A stretch of 8,024 nt of DNA from Acidobacteriota bacterium (GTDB lineage Bacteria; Acidobacteriota; Thermoanaerobaculia; Multivoradales; JAHZIX01), in contig JAGQSE010000347.1 in NCBI GenBank assembly GCA_020439725.1, forward strand, positions 1 through 8,024, in the 5' to 3' direction. Within the stretch, counting starts at the first letter, position 1, and every line of letters begins with the position of its first letter. Below, piece by piece: positions 1 through 6,376 of the stretch. The notes beneath the pieces are model-generated. The model was not told where the DNA came from, searched no databases, and saw nothing but the letters and a program-made list of their open reading frames with translations. Both the position numbers and the translations under genes were made by a program.

Positions 1-642
1 CCCCAGAGCTTCTACTACGTCCACGCCGCCGCCCAGCTGCCGGAGGGCTCGCCGCCGCCGGTCTTCGCGGTGCCCAGCGGCAACTTCGGTAACCTCACCG
101 CCGGGTTGCTGGCGGCACGCATGGGGCTTCCCACGGGGCCCTTCATCGCCGCCACCAACGTCAACGACGTCGTGCCGCAATACCTGGCCAGCGGCCTGTT
201 CGAGCCGAGACCCTCGCTGGCGACCATGTCGAATGCCATGGACGTGGGCAACCCGAGCAACTTCGCGCGCATCTCGACCCTCTACGGCGGCGACTATCGC
301 CGGATCCTCGACGACCTCCGGGGATTTCGCTTCACGGACCAGGAAACCTCCGAGACGCTTCGTCGGGTGTACGACGAGACCGGCTACCTCCTCGACCCGC
401 ACACCGCCGTCGGCTGGGCCGGGCTCGAAACCGCCCGACGGCGCGAGCCGGCCCTCGCCGCGATGCCCGGCATCGTCCTCGCCACCGCGCACCCGGCAAA
501 GTTCCGCGAGGCCGTCGAGCCGCTCATCGGCGAGAAGGTCGACCTCCCACCGAGCCTCGCCGCCTGTCTCGACCGACCCAGCCGAGCCCAGGACCTCGAG
601 CCGAAACCCGAGGCCCTGGAAGCGTTTCTGCGCGGGCTGTAA
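1..642 (+). CDS. thrC: threonine synthase, C-terminal part (5' end outside window)
   Basis: This is the last 213 codons of a threonine synthase, the PLP enzyme that converts O-phospho-L-homoserine to L-threonine in the cytoplasm. The reading frame is open from base 1 to TAA at 640-642. The glycine-rich motif PSGNFGNLTAG starts at about residue 24 of the fragment and is the PLP-phosphate-binding loop of this fold-type II family. It is followed by FIAATNVNDVVPQYL and by MSNAMDVGNPSNFARI, both highly characteristic of threonine synthases. LDPHTAVGWAG and the ATAHPAKF stretch near the end also fit the family. The active-site lysine and the N-terminal domain lie upstream of the window; a complete protein of this subfamily is usually somewhat over 400 residues. 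The gene converges on the DUF4126 gene, with 60 bases between the stop codons. The family assignment is firm. Confidence 0.97.
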   Translation, partial: PQSFYYVHAAAQLPEGSPPPVFAVPSGNFGNLTAGLLAARMGLPTGPFIAATNVNDVVPQYLASGLFEPRPSLATMSNAMDVGNPSNFARISTLYGGDYRRILDDLRGFRFTDQETSETLRRVYDETGYLLDPHTAVGWAGLETARRREPALAAMPGIVLATAHPAKFREAVEPLIGEKVDLPPSLAACLDRPSRAQDLEPKPEALEAFLRGL

Positions 643-652
643 GACCAGCGGC

Positions 653-688
653 GTCGGGAGACCCCTCGGGAGATCCGTCGGGAGAGCG
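653..688. repeat. three tandem 12-bp repeats between convergent genes
   Basis: Three adjacent 12-base units (653-664, 665-676, 677-688) share the core TCGGGAGA, each followed by two or three variable bases. They fill most of the gap between thrC and the convergent DUF4126 gene. The last unit can also form a short imperfect hairpin, GGAG-A-GCG with CGC-C-TCC around an AAG loop (681-699). That might help termination, but no T-run follows. No protein-coding role is visible. Confidence 0.6.
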
Positions 689-702
689 AAGCGCCCTCCG
701 CC

Positions 703-1320
703 TCAGGTCACCACCACCGTCGGGCGCGGCCCCTGCGCCCGGCCACGGCGGGTGCGCCAGCGGCGGATCACCGCGACACCGGCCACCAGGAGCAGGGTGA
801 CGAGGGCGGCACCGGCGAAGGGGATCATCACCGCCAGGGCCGAAAGCGTGAGCGAGCCGCCGGCTTCGGCGGTCGAGACGAGGGGATTGGCGGTGCCGCC
901 GGTGGTCAGGGACGATAGGCCGCGCACCGCCGCCATGCCGCCGTGGACGATCCCCGCAACGCCGCCGCCGGCGATCACCGCGAGGGTCCACTTGAGCATC
1001 GGGTCCATGCCCACCACCGCCGAGGCGGTGACCACGGTACCGGCGATCACCGCCGCCGGCACCCCGACGCCGTCGAGGAAGTTGTCGAGCCACGGCACGT
1101 AGTAGGCGCCGATCTCGAGGAGGGTGGCGACGGCGAAGACCGTCAGCGCCGGCCAGGTCCCGATCCACGCCAGGCTGTCGGCGAGCTCGAGGTGACCGGT
1201 CAGGGCCGCGACGCTCATCAGCAGCAGCGGCACGAAGACACGGAAGCCGCAGGCGGCTGCGAGGCCGAGGCCGAGGGAGAGGCTGAGCAGGGTCTCGAGG
1301 GTGCTGATGTCGGTGTCCAT
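703..1320 (-). CDS. DUF4126 family integral membrane protein
   Basis: A 205-residue hydrophobic protein of the DUF4126 family, whose function is unknown. The N-terminal LAAACGFRVFVPLLLMS, the following WIGTWPALTVFAVATLLEI, AYYVPWLDNFLD, and the LKWTLAVIAGGGVAGIVHG stretch match the family signature as I know it. About five hydrophobic segments can be seen (near residues 8-40, 50-72, 84-104, 110-130 and 155-182). A basic tail (RRWRTRRGR) follows, probably cytoplasmic. No catalytic motif is visible. The start is the ATG at 1320: there is no good Shine-Dalgarno, but a TAGTCT box lies six bases upstream, so a leaderless message is possible. It lies 34 bases downstream of murJ on the same strand and may also be read from that operon. 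A role in envelope biology would be only a guess from its neighbour. Confidence 0.9.
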   Translation of the reverse strand: MDTDISTLETLLSLSLGLGLAAACGFRVFVPLLLMSVAALTGHLELADSLAWIGTWPALTVFAVATLLEIGAYYVPWLDNFLDGVGVPAAVIAGTVVTASAVVGMDPMLKWTLAVIAGGGVAGIVHGGMAAVRGLSSLTTGGTANPLVSTAEAGGSLTLSALAVMIPFAGAALVTLLLVAGVAVIRRWRTRRGRAQGPRPTVVVT

Positions 1321-1326
1321 GACCCA

Positions 1327-1332
1327 AGACTA
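1327..1332 (-). promoter_or_regulatory. putative -10 box for the DUF4126 gene (leaderless type)
   Basis: On the minus strand TAGTCT lies six bases before the ATG at 1320. Transcription would begin at or within a few bases of the start codon. There is no clear -35 element and no Shine-Dalgarno. It is supported mainly by the same arrangement at several other genes in the window. Confidence 0.4.
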
Positions 1333-1354
1333 CGACATCGAGACCGCGGAGGAT

Positions 1355-3064
1355 TCAGCTCCGACGCCGACGGCGGCGGAGCTGGGCTCGCCAGGCCTCG
1401 AGCTCGGGCAGTCCAAGGAGCGCCGAGACCCCCAGGTAGGTCGCCGCGTAGAGCCCCAGCACCAGCGCCGCCACGGCGAGGATCGGCCAGGGCGGCAGCC
1501 ACCACCACAGGAGCCCCGCGGGCAGCGCCGCCAGCAACGAAAGCCCCACCAACGGCAGCGGCGGCCTCAGCGACGGCACCTCGTCGAGCCGGCGGTGGAG
1601 CGCCGCCCGCAACCGCCAGAGCTCGACCCACGAGCCGACCGCCGAGCCGAGGGCAAGACCCACGGCGCCGAGAAAGAGCTCCTCGCCGGGCCCGGTGGCG
1701 ATCCAGCGCGCCAGGGGCAGGCGATCGAGCTGGAACATCAAGGTGGCACCGATGAGCACCGTCACCACCACCCGAAGCACGGCCACCTTGGCCGGCGACC
1801 GGGTGTCGTGGACGGCATAGAAGAGGTTCTGCAAGAGCCGCGAGGTCGTGCCCGCGGGAAGACCCAGCGAGTAGGCACAGAGCACCAGGTAGACGAGCCA
1901 GTTGTCCGCGCGCGAAAACTCGCCGGTGCGATAGATGGCGCCGGCGACGAGGAAGCCGAAGAGGACGTATCCCACCGCCGTCGGCAGGACCAGGAAGGAC
2001 ATTTGCCGGAGAGATCTCCGGGCACGCTCGACCATCTGATGCGGGTCGCGATCGGCGGCGCGGGCGAGCTCCGGCAGCTCCGCCGCGGCCACCGAGATGC
2101 CGAACAGGCTCACCGGCAGGGCATAGAGGAAGGAGCCCCAGCGCACCGCCGACACCGCCCCCACCGCCGCCAGGGAGGCGAGAAGGCTCTCGAAGTAGAG
2201 CGAGATCTGCACCACGCCGCGACCGGCGAAGACCGGGCCGAAGGAGGCCAGGGCGCGGCGCACTCCGGGGACCCGGGTCGAGAACGAGAGACGGAAGCTC
2301 GGCAGCAGCCGCAGCGTCGACGGCAGCTGGACGAGGAACTGGAGCAGGCCACCGATGAGAGCGCCGACGCAGACGGTCATCAACAGACCTTCCTCGCGGC
2401 CGCTCCCCCACCAGGCGCCGGGATCCGACCGGCTGCCGAGGATCAATGCGACGATGATGGCCGAGTTCCACAGGACCGGGGCGAAGTAGGGCAGGAAGAA
2501 GCGACGGTGGCTGTTGAGCACCCCCAGGCACCAGGCGCTGAGCATCAGGATGCCGGTCATGGGAAAGACCCAGCGCACCGCGCGCACCGAGAGGGCGAAC
2601 CGGTCCACCGACTTCTCGCCCGCGGCCACCAGCGCGGCGTCCCCGAGATAGCCGGTGGCGAAGAACGCGACGATGGGCTTGGCGAGGAGCACACCGGCGA
2701 AGCTGAACACCGCCGCCGCCGCGACCAGCAGACCGAAGATCGCGCCAGCGAAGCGCCCGGCATCCTCCTCGCGGCCCTCCTCGATCAGCCGCGCATAGGT
2801 CGGGATGAAGGCCGCCGACAGCGTCTGCTCGCCGAACAGGACCTGGAGGACGTTGGGACCGCGAAAGGCCGTGGACAGGACGTCGGTGTAGGGGCCGATG
2901 CCAAAGAAATGGGCGATGGCGCGTTCGCGGATGAAACCGACCAGCCGGCTCGAGAAGATCCCCGCGGCGACCACGGCGGCGCGGCTTCTGCCGACCTCCC
3001 GCGGCGGCGCCGGCGCGGCAGGTCCCGAGATCGCCGGCTCCTCCGGCGGCTGCTCCGGGCTCAC
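1355..3064 (-). CDS. murJ: MurJ/MviN-family lipid II flippase homologue
   Basis: A 569-residue polytopic membrane protein of the MOP superfamily, MurJ/MviN branch, which moves lipid II across the inner membrane for peptidoglycan synthesis. The first transmembrane region (FSSRLVGFIRERAIAHFFG, residues 37-55) and PNVLQVLFGEQTLSAAFIP (residues 70-88) are diagnostic, as is PVSLFGISVAAAELPEL further on. The Arg residues matching E. coli Arg18 and Arg24 are present (R40, R46). The position of Arg52 is Gln74, and the Arg270 region has no Arg. A short Pro/Glu-rich N-terminal tail precedes the membrane part and a run of arginines ends the protein. I chose the GTG at 3064: its GTGA overlaps the stop codon of the upstream gene, and GAGG lies eight bases before it. 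The open frame continues 98 codons further upstream but only inside the neighbouring gene. Translation is probably coupled. It could be a specialised paralogue rather than the sole flippase. Confidence 0.93.
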   Translation of the reverse strand: MSPEQPPEEPAISGPAAPAPPREVGRSRAAVVAAGIFSSRLVGFIRERAIAHFFGIGPYTDVLSTAFRGPNVLQVLFGEQTLSAAFIPTYARLIEEGREEDAGRFAGAIFGLLVAAAAVFSFAGVLLAKPIVAFFATGYLGDAALVAAGEKSVDRFALSVRAVRWVFPMTGILMLSAWCLGVLNSHRRFFLPYFAPVLWNSAIIVALILGSRSDPGAWWGSGREEGLLMTVCVGALIGGLLQFLVQLPSTLRLLPSFRLSFSTRVPGVRRALASFGPVFAGRGVVQISLYFESLLASLAAVGAVSAVRWGSFLYALPVSLFGISVAAAELPELARAADRDPHQMVERARRSLRQMSFLVLPTAVGYVLFGFLVAGAIYRTGEFSRADNWLVYLVLCAYSLGLPAGTTSRLLQNLFYAVHDTRSPAKVAVLRVVVTVLIGATLMFQLDRLPLARWIATGPGEELFLGAVGLALGSAVGSWVELWRLRAALHRRLDEVPSLRPPLPLVGLSLLAALPAGLLWWWLPPWPILAVAALVLGLYAATYLGVSALLGLPELEAWRAQLRRRRRRS

Positions 3065-4695
3065 GCCTGGCGCCTCACCGCCTCGGCGACGCTGGGGTTG
3101 TTCTTGAGCGCCCGGCGGTCCGCCGGCGACAGGGTACGGACCAGCTGCGAGGCCACGCGCCGTGGAGTCTTGGGGTTCTGCACCAGCGCCAGGCGCACCG
3201 CGTACTGAGCGGTCCAGGCGGGTTGCGTGCCGATCACCTCGAGGGCGCGGCGAGGGGCGATCTTCGAGCGGGCGATCTCGAGCACCGTGGCGCCGTCGAG
3301 CTGCCGCTCCTCGAGACAGCGCAGGACCAGGGTCTCGTCGCGGAAGAAGTCGGTCCACAGCTGTTTCAGGAGCGGCCGGCCGTGGCGCCGCACAGCGGCC
3401 ACCTTCTCGCCGCCGCCCATGGCGCGAAAGCGCGTCTGGAGCGACGAGCGGGCCTTGGCCTTGACCTCGAGGTGGCGGATCTTGGGGCTCGAAAGGACCT
3501 TGAGCAGGTCGCCCAGCTGTCCCAGCGTGCCGACGATCTCGAGCTGCGCCGCCGCCGGTGCCGACGGCGACTCGAGGAGAGCCCGGCGCACCGACGGTCG
3601 CGCGAAGAGGGTGCGGTTCCGGTACAGCTCCTGCGCCACCCGCATCCCGGCGTGGCGGGCCACGGCGGCCGCCAGGTCTTCGCCGAGCCGCGGATTGCGC
3701 AGCGCCGCCAGCTGAACGTCCTCGTCGGCGTCGCCGGCGAGGATGCGCAACAGGTCCGGGTCGTCGGTGGTCGCCGCCAGCTCGAGCTCGCGCCGCGCCG
3801 CTGCCGGCGGCAGCTCCGGCAACGGCATCTCGTGGGTCAGCGGCCGGAGCAGGTCCTCGACGTGGGGAGGCACCGCCTCGGGCTCGGCGATACCGGCCTC
3901 GCCCAGGTCTTCCGGCAACGCCTCCGGAGGCTCCGGCGTCTCCTCTGCCGCCTCGAGCTCGGCCGGGGCAGCTTCGGCTACCAGGGGCGGCTCGGGCTCC
4001 GACGGAGCGACCGATGGCTCCGTCTCGAGAACGGGCTCGAAGACCGGCTCTACGGGGCCGGGGACCGGTTCTCGGGGCTCCGGAGCCTCGGCGGGCTCGA
4101 CCGCCTCCGGCCGGGGCGGAGCTTCGGCCGGCCTGCGGGGCTGGGGCTGGGATTGAGGCTGGGGCTGGAACAGCTCCTCGAGCTCGGGGCCCCGGCGGTC
4201 CGCCGCGGTCTCGGCGGGTGGGGACGGCGGCTCGGTCGGTGGCGGCGCCTCGGGCTCCGCCTTGCGCGACGACGACAACTGGTAGGCGCGAGCCCGGACG
4301 ACGTCGCGATCGTGACTGCTCAGCGTCCGAAAGAGGGAGCGGACGTCCTCCTGGATCTCGTGGGCCTCGGCCTGGGGCAGCCCCGGTGCATCGAGCTCGC
4401 GCAGCAGGTCGAAAATCGCGATCTGCTTTTCGAGCTCGGTGCGGATCTCCACCGGCGTCCGGTCGTTGCGGAGCAGCGCCTCCTTGATCTCCCAGTCGTC
4501 GTACCAGCGCTGGTGGAGGCAGATGAAATCGAGGACCGACTCGGCCTCGATCCAGGCGGCGATGCGTTGCACCACCCCGAGGTCCGACGCTCCATGTTGC
4601 GCCGCCGCCCTGAGGCTCTCGAGCAGCTTGAGATACGAGACCTCGACCTCGGACAGGCCTTCCTCGCGGCCACGGTCTGGCTTGTTGGGGTCCAT
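3061..4695 (-). CDS. uncharacterised protein: helical head, Pro/Glu-rich linker, HEAT-like C-terminal repeats
   Basis: A 544-residue protein I cannot assign to a named family. Residues 1 to about 145 look like a compact, mostly helical, charged domain (for example IAAWIEAESVLDFICLHQRW). Residues of about 145-300 are low-complexity, rich in Pro, Glu and Ala with a QPQPQSQPQP stretch, and so almost certainly disordered. From about 305 to the end there are short helical repeats resembling HEAT or variant leucine-rich repeats, with recurring Asn-Pro turns: ALRNPRL, LVQNPKTPRRVASQLV and ALKNNPSVAEAV. There is no signal peptide or membrane segment, so it should be cytoplasmic. It overlaps murJ by four bases, implying coupled translation and possibly a scaffold or adaptor role near the envelope; this is inference. 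The start is the ATG at 4695; no strong Shine-Dalgarno is visible. Confidence 0.85.
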   Translation of the reverse strand: MDPNKPDRGREEGLSEVEVSYLKLLESLRAAAQHGASDLGVVQRIAAWIEAESVLDFICLHQRWYDDWEIKEALLRNDRTPVEIRTELEKQIAIFDLLRELDAPGLPQAEAHEIQEDVRSLFRTLSSHDRDVVRARAYQLSSSRKAEPEAPPPTEPPSPPAETAADRRGPELEELFQPQPQSQPQPRRPAEAPPRPEAVEPAEAPEPREPVPGPVEPVFEPVLETEPSVAPSEPEPPLVAEAAPAELEAAEETPEPPEALPEDLGEAGIAEPEAVPPHVEDLLRPLTHEMPLPELPPAAARRELELAATTDDPDLLRILAGDADEDVQLAALRNPRLGEDLAAAVARHAGMRVAQELYRNRTLFARPSVRRALLESPSAPAAAQLEIVGTLGQLGDLLKVLSSPKIRHLEVKAKARSSLQTRFRAMGGGEKVAAVRRHGRPLLKQLWTDFFRDETLVLRCLEERQLDGATVLEIARSKIAPRRALEVIGTQPAWTAQYAVRLALVQNPKTPRRVASQLVRTLSPADRRALKNNPSVAEAVRRQA

Positions 4696-4750
4696 CGGTC
4701 GCTACGGGCTCGGCAGATCGGGGGGTGGGTTAGACGTCGGAACCGCCCGC

Positions 4751-4759
4751 ATGCTAGCA
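4751..4759 (-). promoter_or_regulatory. putative extended -10 element for the repeat-protein/murJ operon
   Basis: Read on the minus strand this is TGCTAGCAT, an extended -10 (TGN-TANNNT) about 55 bases before the ATG at 4695. It would give a leader of roughly 45-50 bases. No convincing -35 is seen, as is usual with extended -10 promoters. It lies in the 136-base divergent region shared with the sirtuin gene. Confidence 0.4.
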
Positions 4760-4813
4760 CCCTTCCCAGGGGCTGGAGAGACCCGCCGTACCGGGGTCCG
4801 GAGGCTCCCGCCG

Positions 4814-4822
4814 TGCTATCCT
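4814..4822 (+). promoter_or_regulatory. putative extended -10 element for the sirtuin gene
   Basis: TGCTATCCT is an extended -10 box ending nine bases before the GTG at 4832. The predicted transcript would start within a few bases of that codon, making it leaderless or nearly so. This also argues against the longer in-frame ATG at 4751, which lies upstream of the box. Confidence 0.5.
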
Positions 4823-4831
4823 CTCGCCCCC

Positions 4832-5677
4832 GTGAACGACGCCGTGACCACCCTCAGCGAGGCCCTGGAGGCCGCCGGTTCGGGCCTCGTCCTGGTCATC
4901 ACCGGCGCCGGGGTGAGCGTCGCCAGCGGCATCCCGACCTTTCGCGGCGACGACCCCGACGCCATCTGGAAACGCGACGTCACCGAGCTCGGTACCTACC
5001 GCTACTTCCGCCAGGACCCAGTGGGTTCCTGGAGCTGGTACCTGTCGCGGTTCGAGACGGTGCTCACGGCCCGCCCCAACGCCGCCCACGAGGCCCTGGC
5101 GGGTCTCGAACGCTGGCAGCTGGCCCGCGGCGGCGACTTCCTCCTGGTGACCCAGAACATCGACACGCTCCACGAAGACGCCGGCTCGAAGCGGCTGGTC
5201 AAGGTCCACGGCTCCGCCGACCGCGTCCGCTGCGCCCGCGACGGCTGCCGCTACGGCGCGCCCTCGGGCTCGCTACCCCGCTCCGAGATCGACCTCGACG
5301 CCTTCCTCCGCGACCCGAGCGCCGCCAACCTGCCGCGCTGCCCCGAGTGCGGCGACGTCCTGCGGCAGCACGTCCTGTGGTTCGACGAGTACTACCAGGG
5401 GCACACCGACTACCAGTTCGGTCGGGTCGGAGAGGCCCTCGAACGGATGGCGCTGCTGCTCTTCGTCGGCACCTCGTTCTCGGTGGGAGTCACCGAGATG
5501 GCACTACGGTCGGCGATGCTGTGGAAGACGCCGACGTTCTCCGTCGATCCCTCCTCCACCCTGGCCTCGAGCCGCCTGACCTCGCTGGCGGTGCGCTCGG
5601 AAGAGCTGCTGCCGGCGGTCTGCCAACGCCTCGGCGCACCGACCCGGGGTCTCGACTCCGCCGGACTACGGCCTTGA
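4832..5677 (+). CDS. Sir2-family NAD-dependent protein deacylase
   Basis: A 281-residue sirtuin. It removes acyl groups from protein lysines using NAD+, giving O-acyl-ADP-ribose and nicotinamide, in the cytoplasm. NAD-binding motif GAGVSVASGIPTFRG is at residues 25-39, TQNID at 107-111, the catalytic histidine in KVHGS is H126, and GTS is at 213-215. Four cysteines (C134, C139, C170, C173; CX4C and CX2C) form the structural zinc site. Tyr70 and Arg73 (W-YLSR) align with the YxxR pair of E. coli CobB and SIRT5, which favours negatively charged acyl groups such as succinyl. The usual Ile-Asn after the GTS strand reads Val-Asp here (SVDPSS). Start chosen: GTG 4832, just after a TATCCT box; GTG 4844 and ATG 4751 are in-frame alternatives. 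It appears monocistronic, or followed by the tandem-HTH gene 125 bases on. Confidence 0.94.
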   Translation: MNDAVTTLSEALEAAGSGLVLVITGAGVSVASGIPTFRGDDPDAIWKRDVTELGTYRYFRQDPVGSWSWYLSRFETVLTARPNAAHEALAGLERWQLARGGDFLLVTQNIDTLHEDAGSKRLVKVHGSADRVRCARDGCRYGAPSGSLPRSEIDLDAFLRDPSAANLPRCPECGDVLRQHVLWFDEYYQGHTDYQFGRVGEALERMALLLFVGTSFSVGVTEMALRSAMLWKTPTFSVDPSSTLASSRLTSLAVRSEELLPAVCQRLGAPTRGLDSAGLRP

Positions 5678-5703
5678 CAGCGCCTCGATGTTTCATGTTT
5701 AAG
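5674..5703 (+). promoter_or_regulatory. putative sigma-70-type promoter for the tandem-HTH gene
   Basis: A perfect TTGACA -35 box (5674-5679) overlaps the sirtuin stop codon. TTTAAG (5698-5703) follows with an 18-base spacer. The -10 match is only partial (four of six). Transcription would start near 5710, giving a leader of about 93 bases before the ATG at 5803 that opens with the hairpin at 5709-5727. Confidence 0.4.
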
Positions 5704-5708
5704 TATCC

Positions 5709-5727
5709 TCGCCCCTGCCGGGGGCGA
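5709..5727 (+). other. perfect 7-bp inverted repeat in the leader of the tandem-HTH gene
   Basis: TCGCCCC, five-base loop TGCCG, GGGGCGA. It lies right at the predicted transcription start. It could be an operator for a dimeric regulator, perhaps the HTH protein acting on its own gene, or a 5'-end stem that stabilises the message. No T-run follows, so an intrinsic terminator is unlikely. Confidence 0.5.
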
Positions 5728-5744
5728 ATCTCTACCGCCGGCTC

Positions 5745-5770
5745 ACCGGAGCACCGGTTCTCTGATTTTT
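5745..5770 (+). terminator. weak terminator-like hairpin downstream of the sirtuin gene
   Basis: ACCGG, loop AGCA, CCGGT (5745-5758), followed after seven bases by a run of five T (5766-5770). The stem is only five pairs and the T-run is not adjacent, so any termination is probably partial. If the promoter at 5674-5703 is real, the hairpin sits inside the leader of the next gene. Confidence 0.25.
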
Positions 5771-5789
5771 GACTTTGGATCCAGACGTT

Positions 5790-5797
5790 AGGGAGAG
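5790..5797 (+). promoter_or_regulatory. Shine-Dalgarno of the tandem-HTH gene
   Basis: AGGGAGAG, with its AGGGAG core seven bases before the ATG at 5803. It is the only strong purine-rich ribosome-binding site seen at a start codon in this window and fixes this start. Confidence 0.75.
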
Positions 5798-5802
5798 CAA
5801 CG

Positions 5803-6264
5803 ATGAAATTGGGTGACGTTCTCAAGAAGGAGCGGGAGAAGAAGGGCGTTTCAGTCGAGGACACTGCCGCGCACCTCAAGGTGTCGAAGGAGCACTACGA
5901 AGCGATGGAAGCCGGTGAGTCGCCGGCGGAGACCTGGGGCCCCCTGCTGGCCCAGATCGCCATCAAGCTCGAGACGCCGACGGCTCGACTGCTCGCCGAC
6001 AGCGGCCGGTTCGAGGACACGGAGAAGGGCAAGTGCGGCGGCCTCATCGCCAAGCACCGCCAACGGCGGGAGCTCTCCGCCGACCAGATGGCGGAGCATC
6101 TCGAGATTTCGAAGGATGAGTACGAGGCCATCGAAGCCGGCAACAGCGAGCTCGAGGAGTACGGGCCTCAGTTCCTGGGTTTCGCCGAGCTCATCGAGCA
6201 GCCGGTGTTCAACCTCTTCTACCCCTGCGGCCTGCCCTTCCAGGAGCTCGACGACTACCCCTGA
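5803..6264 (+). CDS. small protein with two tandem XRE-type helix-turn-helix domains
   Basis: A 153-residue acidic protein built from two copies of the same DNA-binding-type domain. Copy 1 (about residues 4-64) contains REKKGVSVEDTAAHLKVSKEHYEAMEAGES. Copy 2 (about 78-139) contains RQRRELSADQMAEHLEISKDEYEAIEAGNS. Both continue with a Gly-Pro turn and a helix ending in a short hydrophobic motif (ARLL, FNLF), so the homology covers the whole domain and points to an internal duplication. There is no ligand-binding or oligomerisation domain. The two HTH units in one chain could act as an intramolecular dimer, or this could be a protein-interaction module; the acidic composition leaves DNA binding unproven. 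The start is set by AGGGAG seven bases upstream. Codon use and GC look a little lower than in neighbouring genes. Its target is unknown; the inverted repeat in its leader is one candidate. Confidence 0.85.
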   Translation: MKLGDVLKKEREKKGVSVEDTAAHLKVSKEHYEAMEAGESPAETWGPLLAQIAIKLETPTARLLADSGRFEDTEKGKCGGLIAKHRQRRELSADQMAEHLEISKDEYEAIEAGNSELEEYGPQFLGFAELIEQPVFNLFYPCGLPFQELDDYP

Positions 6265-6289
6265 GCCGCGCTCGCCGGCTGGGTCCCGG

Positions 6290-6320
6290 GGCGCGGACGC
6301 CTCCTCACGGGGTCCGCGCC
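6290..6320 (+). other. GC-rich 9-bp hairpin downstream of the tandem-HTH gene
   Basis: GGCGCGGAC (6290-6298) and GTCCGCGCC (6312-6320) pair perfectly around a 13-base loop, 26 bases after the stop codon. It lacks a T-run, so it may be an mRNA 3'-end stabiliser or a pause site rather than a classical intrinsic terminator. Confidence 0.5.
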
Positions 6321-6337
6321 TCAGCTCGCTTCGCGCC

Positions 6338-6376
6338 ATAAAACGAAAGCGATTCCGGAAGACCGGAACCGCTTCG
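6338..6376 (-). terminator. intrinsic terminator of the predicted small RNA
   Basis: On the minus strand CGAAGCGGTTCCGG (6376-6363), loop TCTT and the complementary arm (6358-6344) form 14 pairs, including one G.U (6369/6352) and one bulged U. TTTT (6343-6340) follows at once. On the plus strand the same stem has an A.C mismatch and no T-run, so the minus strand is the functional direction. Confidence 0.75.

Noticed and set aside
1301..3208. 635-codon plus-strand open frame opposite murJ
   Set aside because: It is a GC-driven antisense shadow: low-complexity composition rich in Arg, Gln, Glu and Gly, no recognisable domain, and it lies entirely opposite well-supported genes.
3065..3358. 98-codon upstream extension of the murJ frame
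   Set aside because: It lies wholly inside the preceding gene and has no MurJ homology. The GTG in the GTGA overlap, with GAGG upstream, is the better start.
4751..4831. 27-codon N-terminal extension of the sirtuin from the ATG at 4751
   Set aside because: The extension shows no sirtuin homology and would place the extended -10 box TGCTATCCT inside the coding sequence.
3223..5772. 849-codon plus-strand open frame across the repeat-protein and sirtuin genes
   Set aside because: Arg/Leu/Gly-rich shadow translation in the wrong frame of two real genes. Length alone is not evidence at this GC content.
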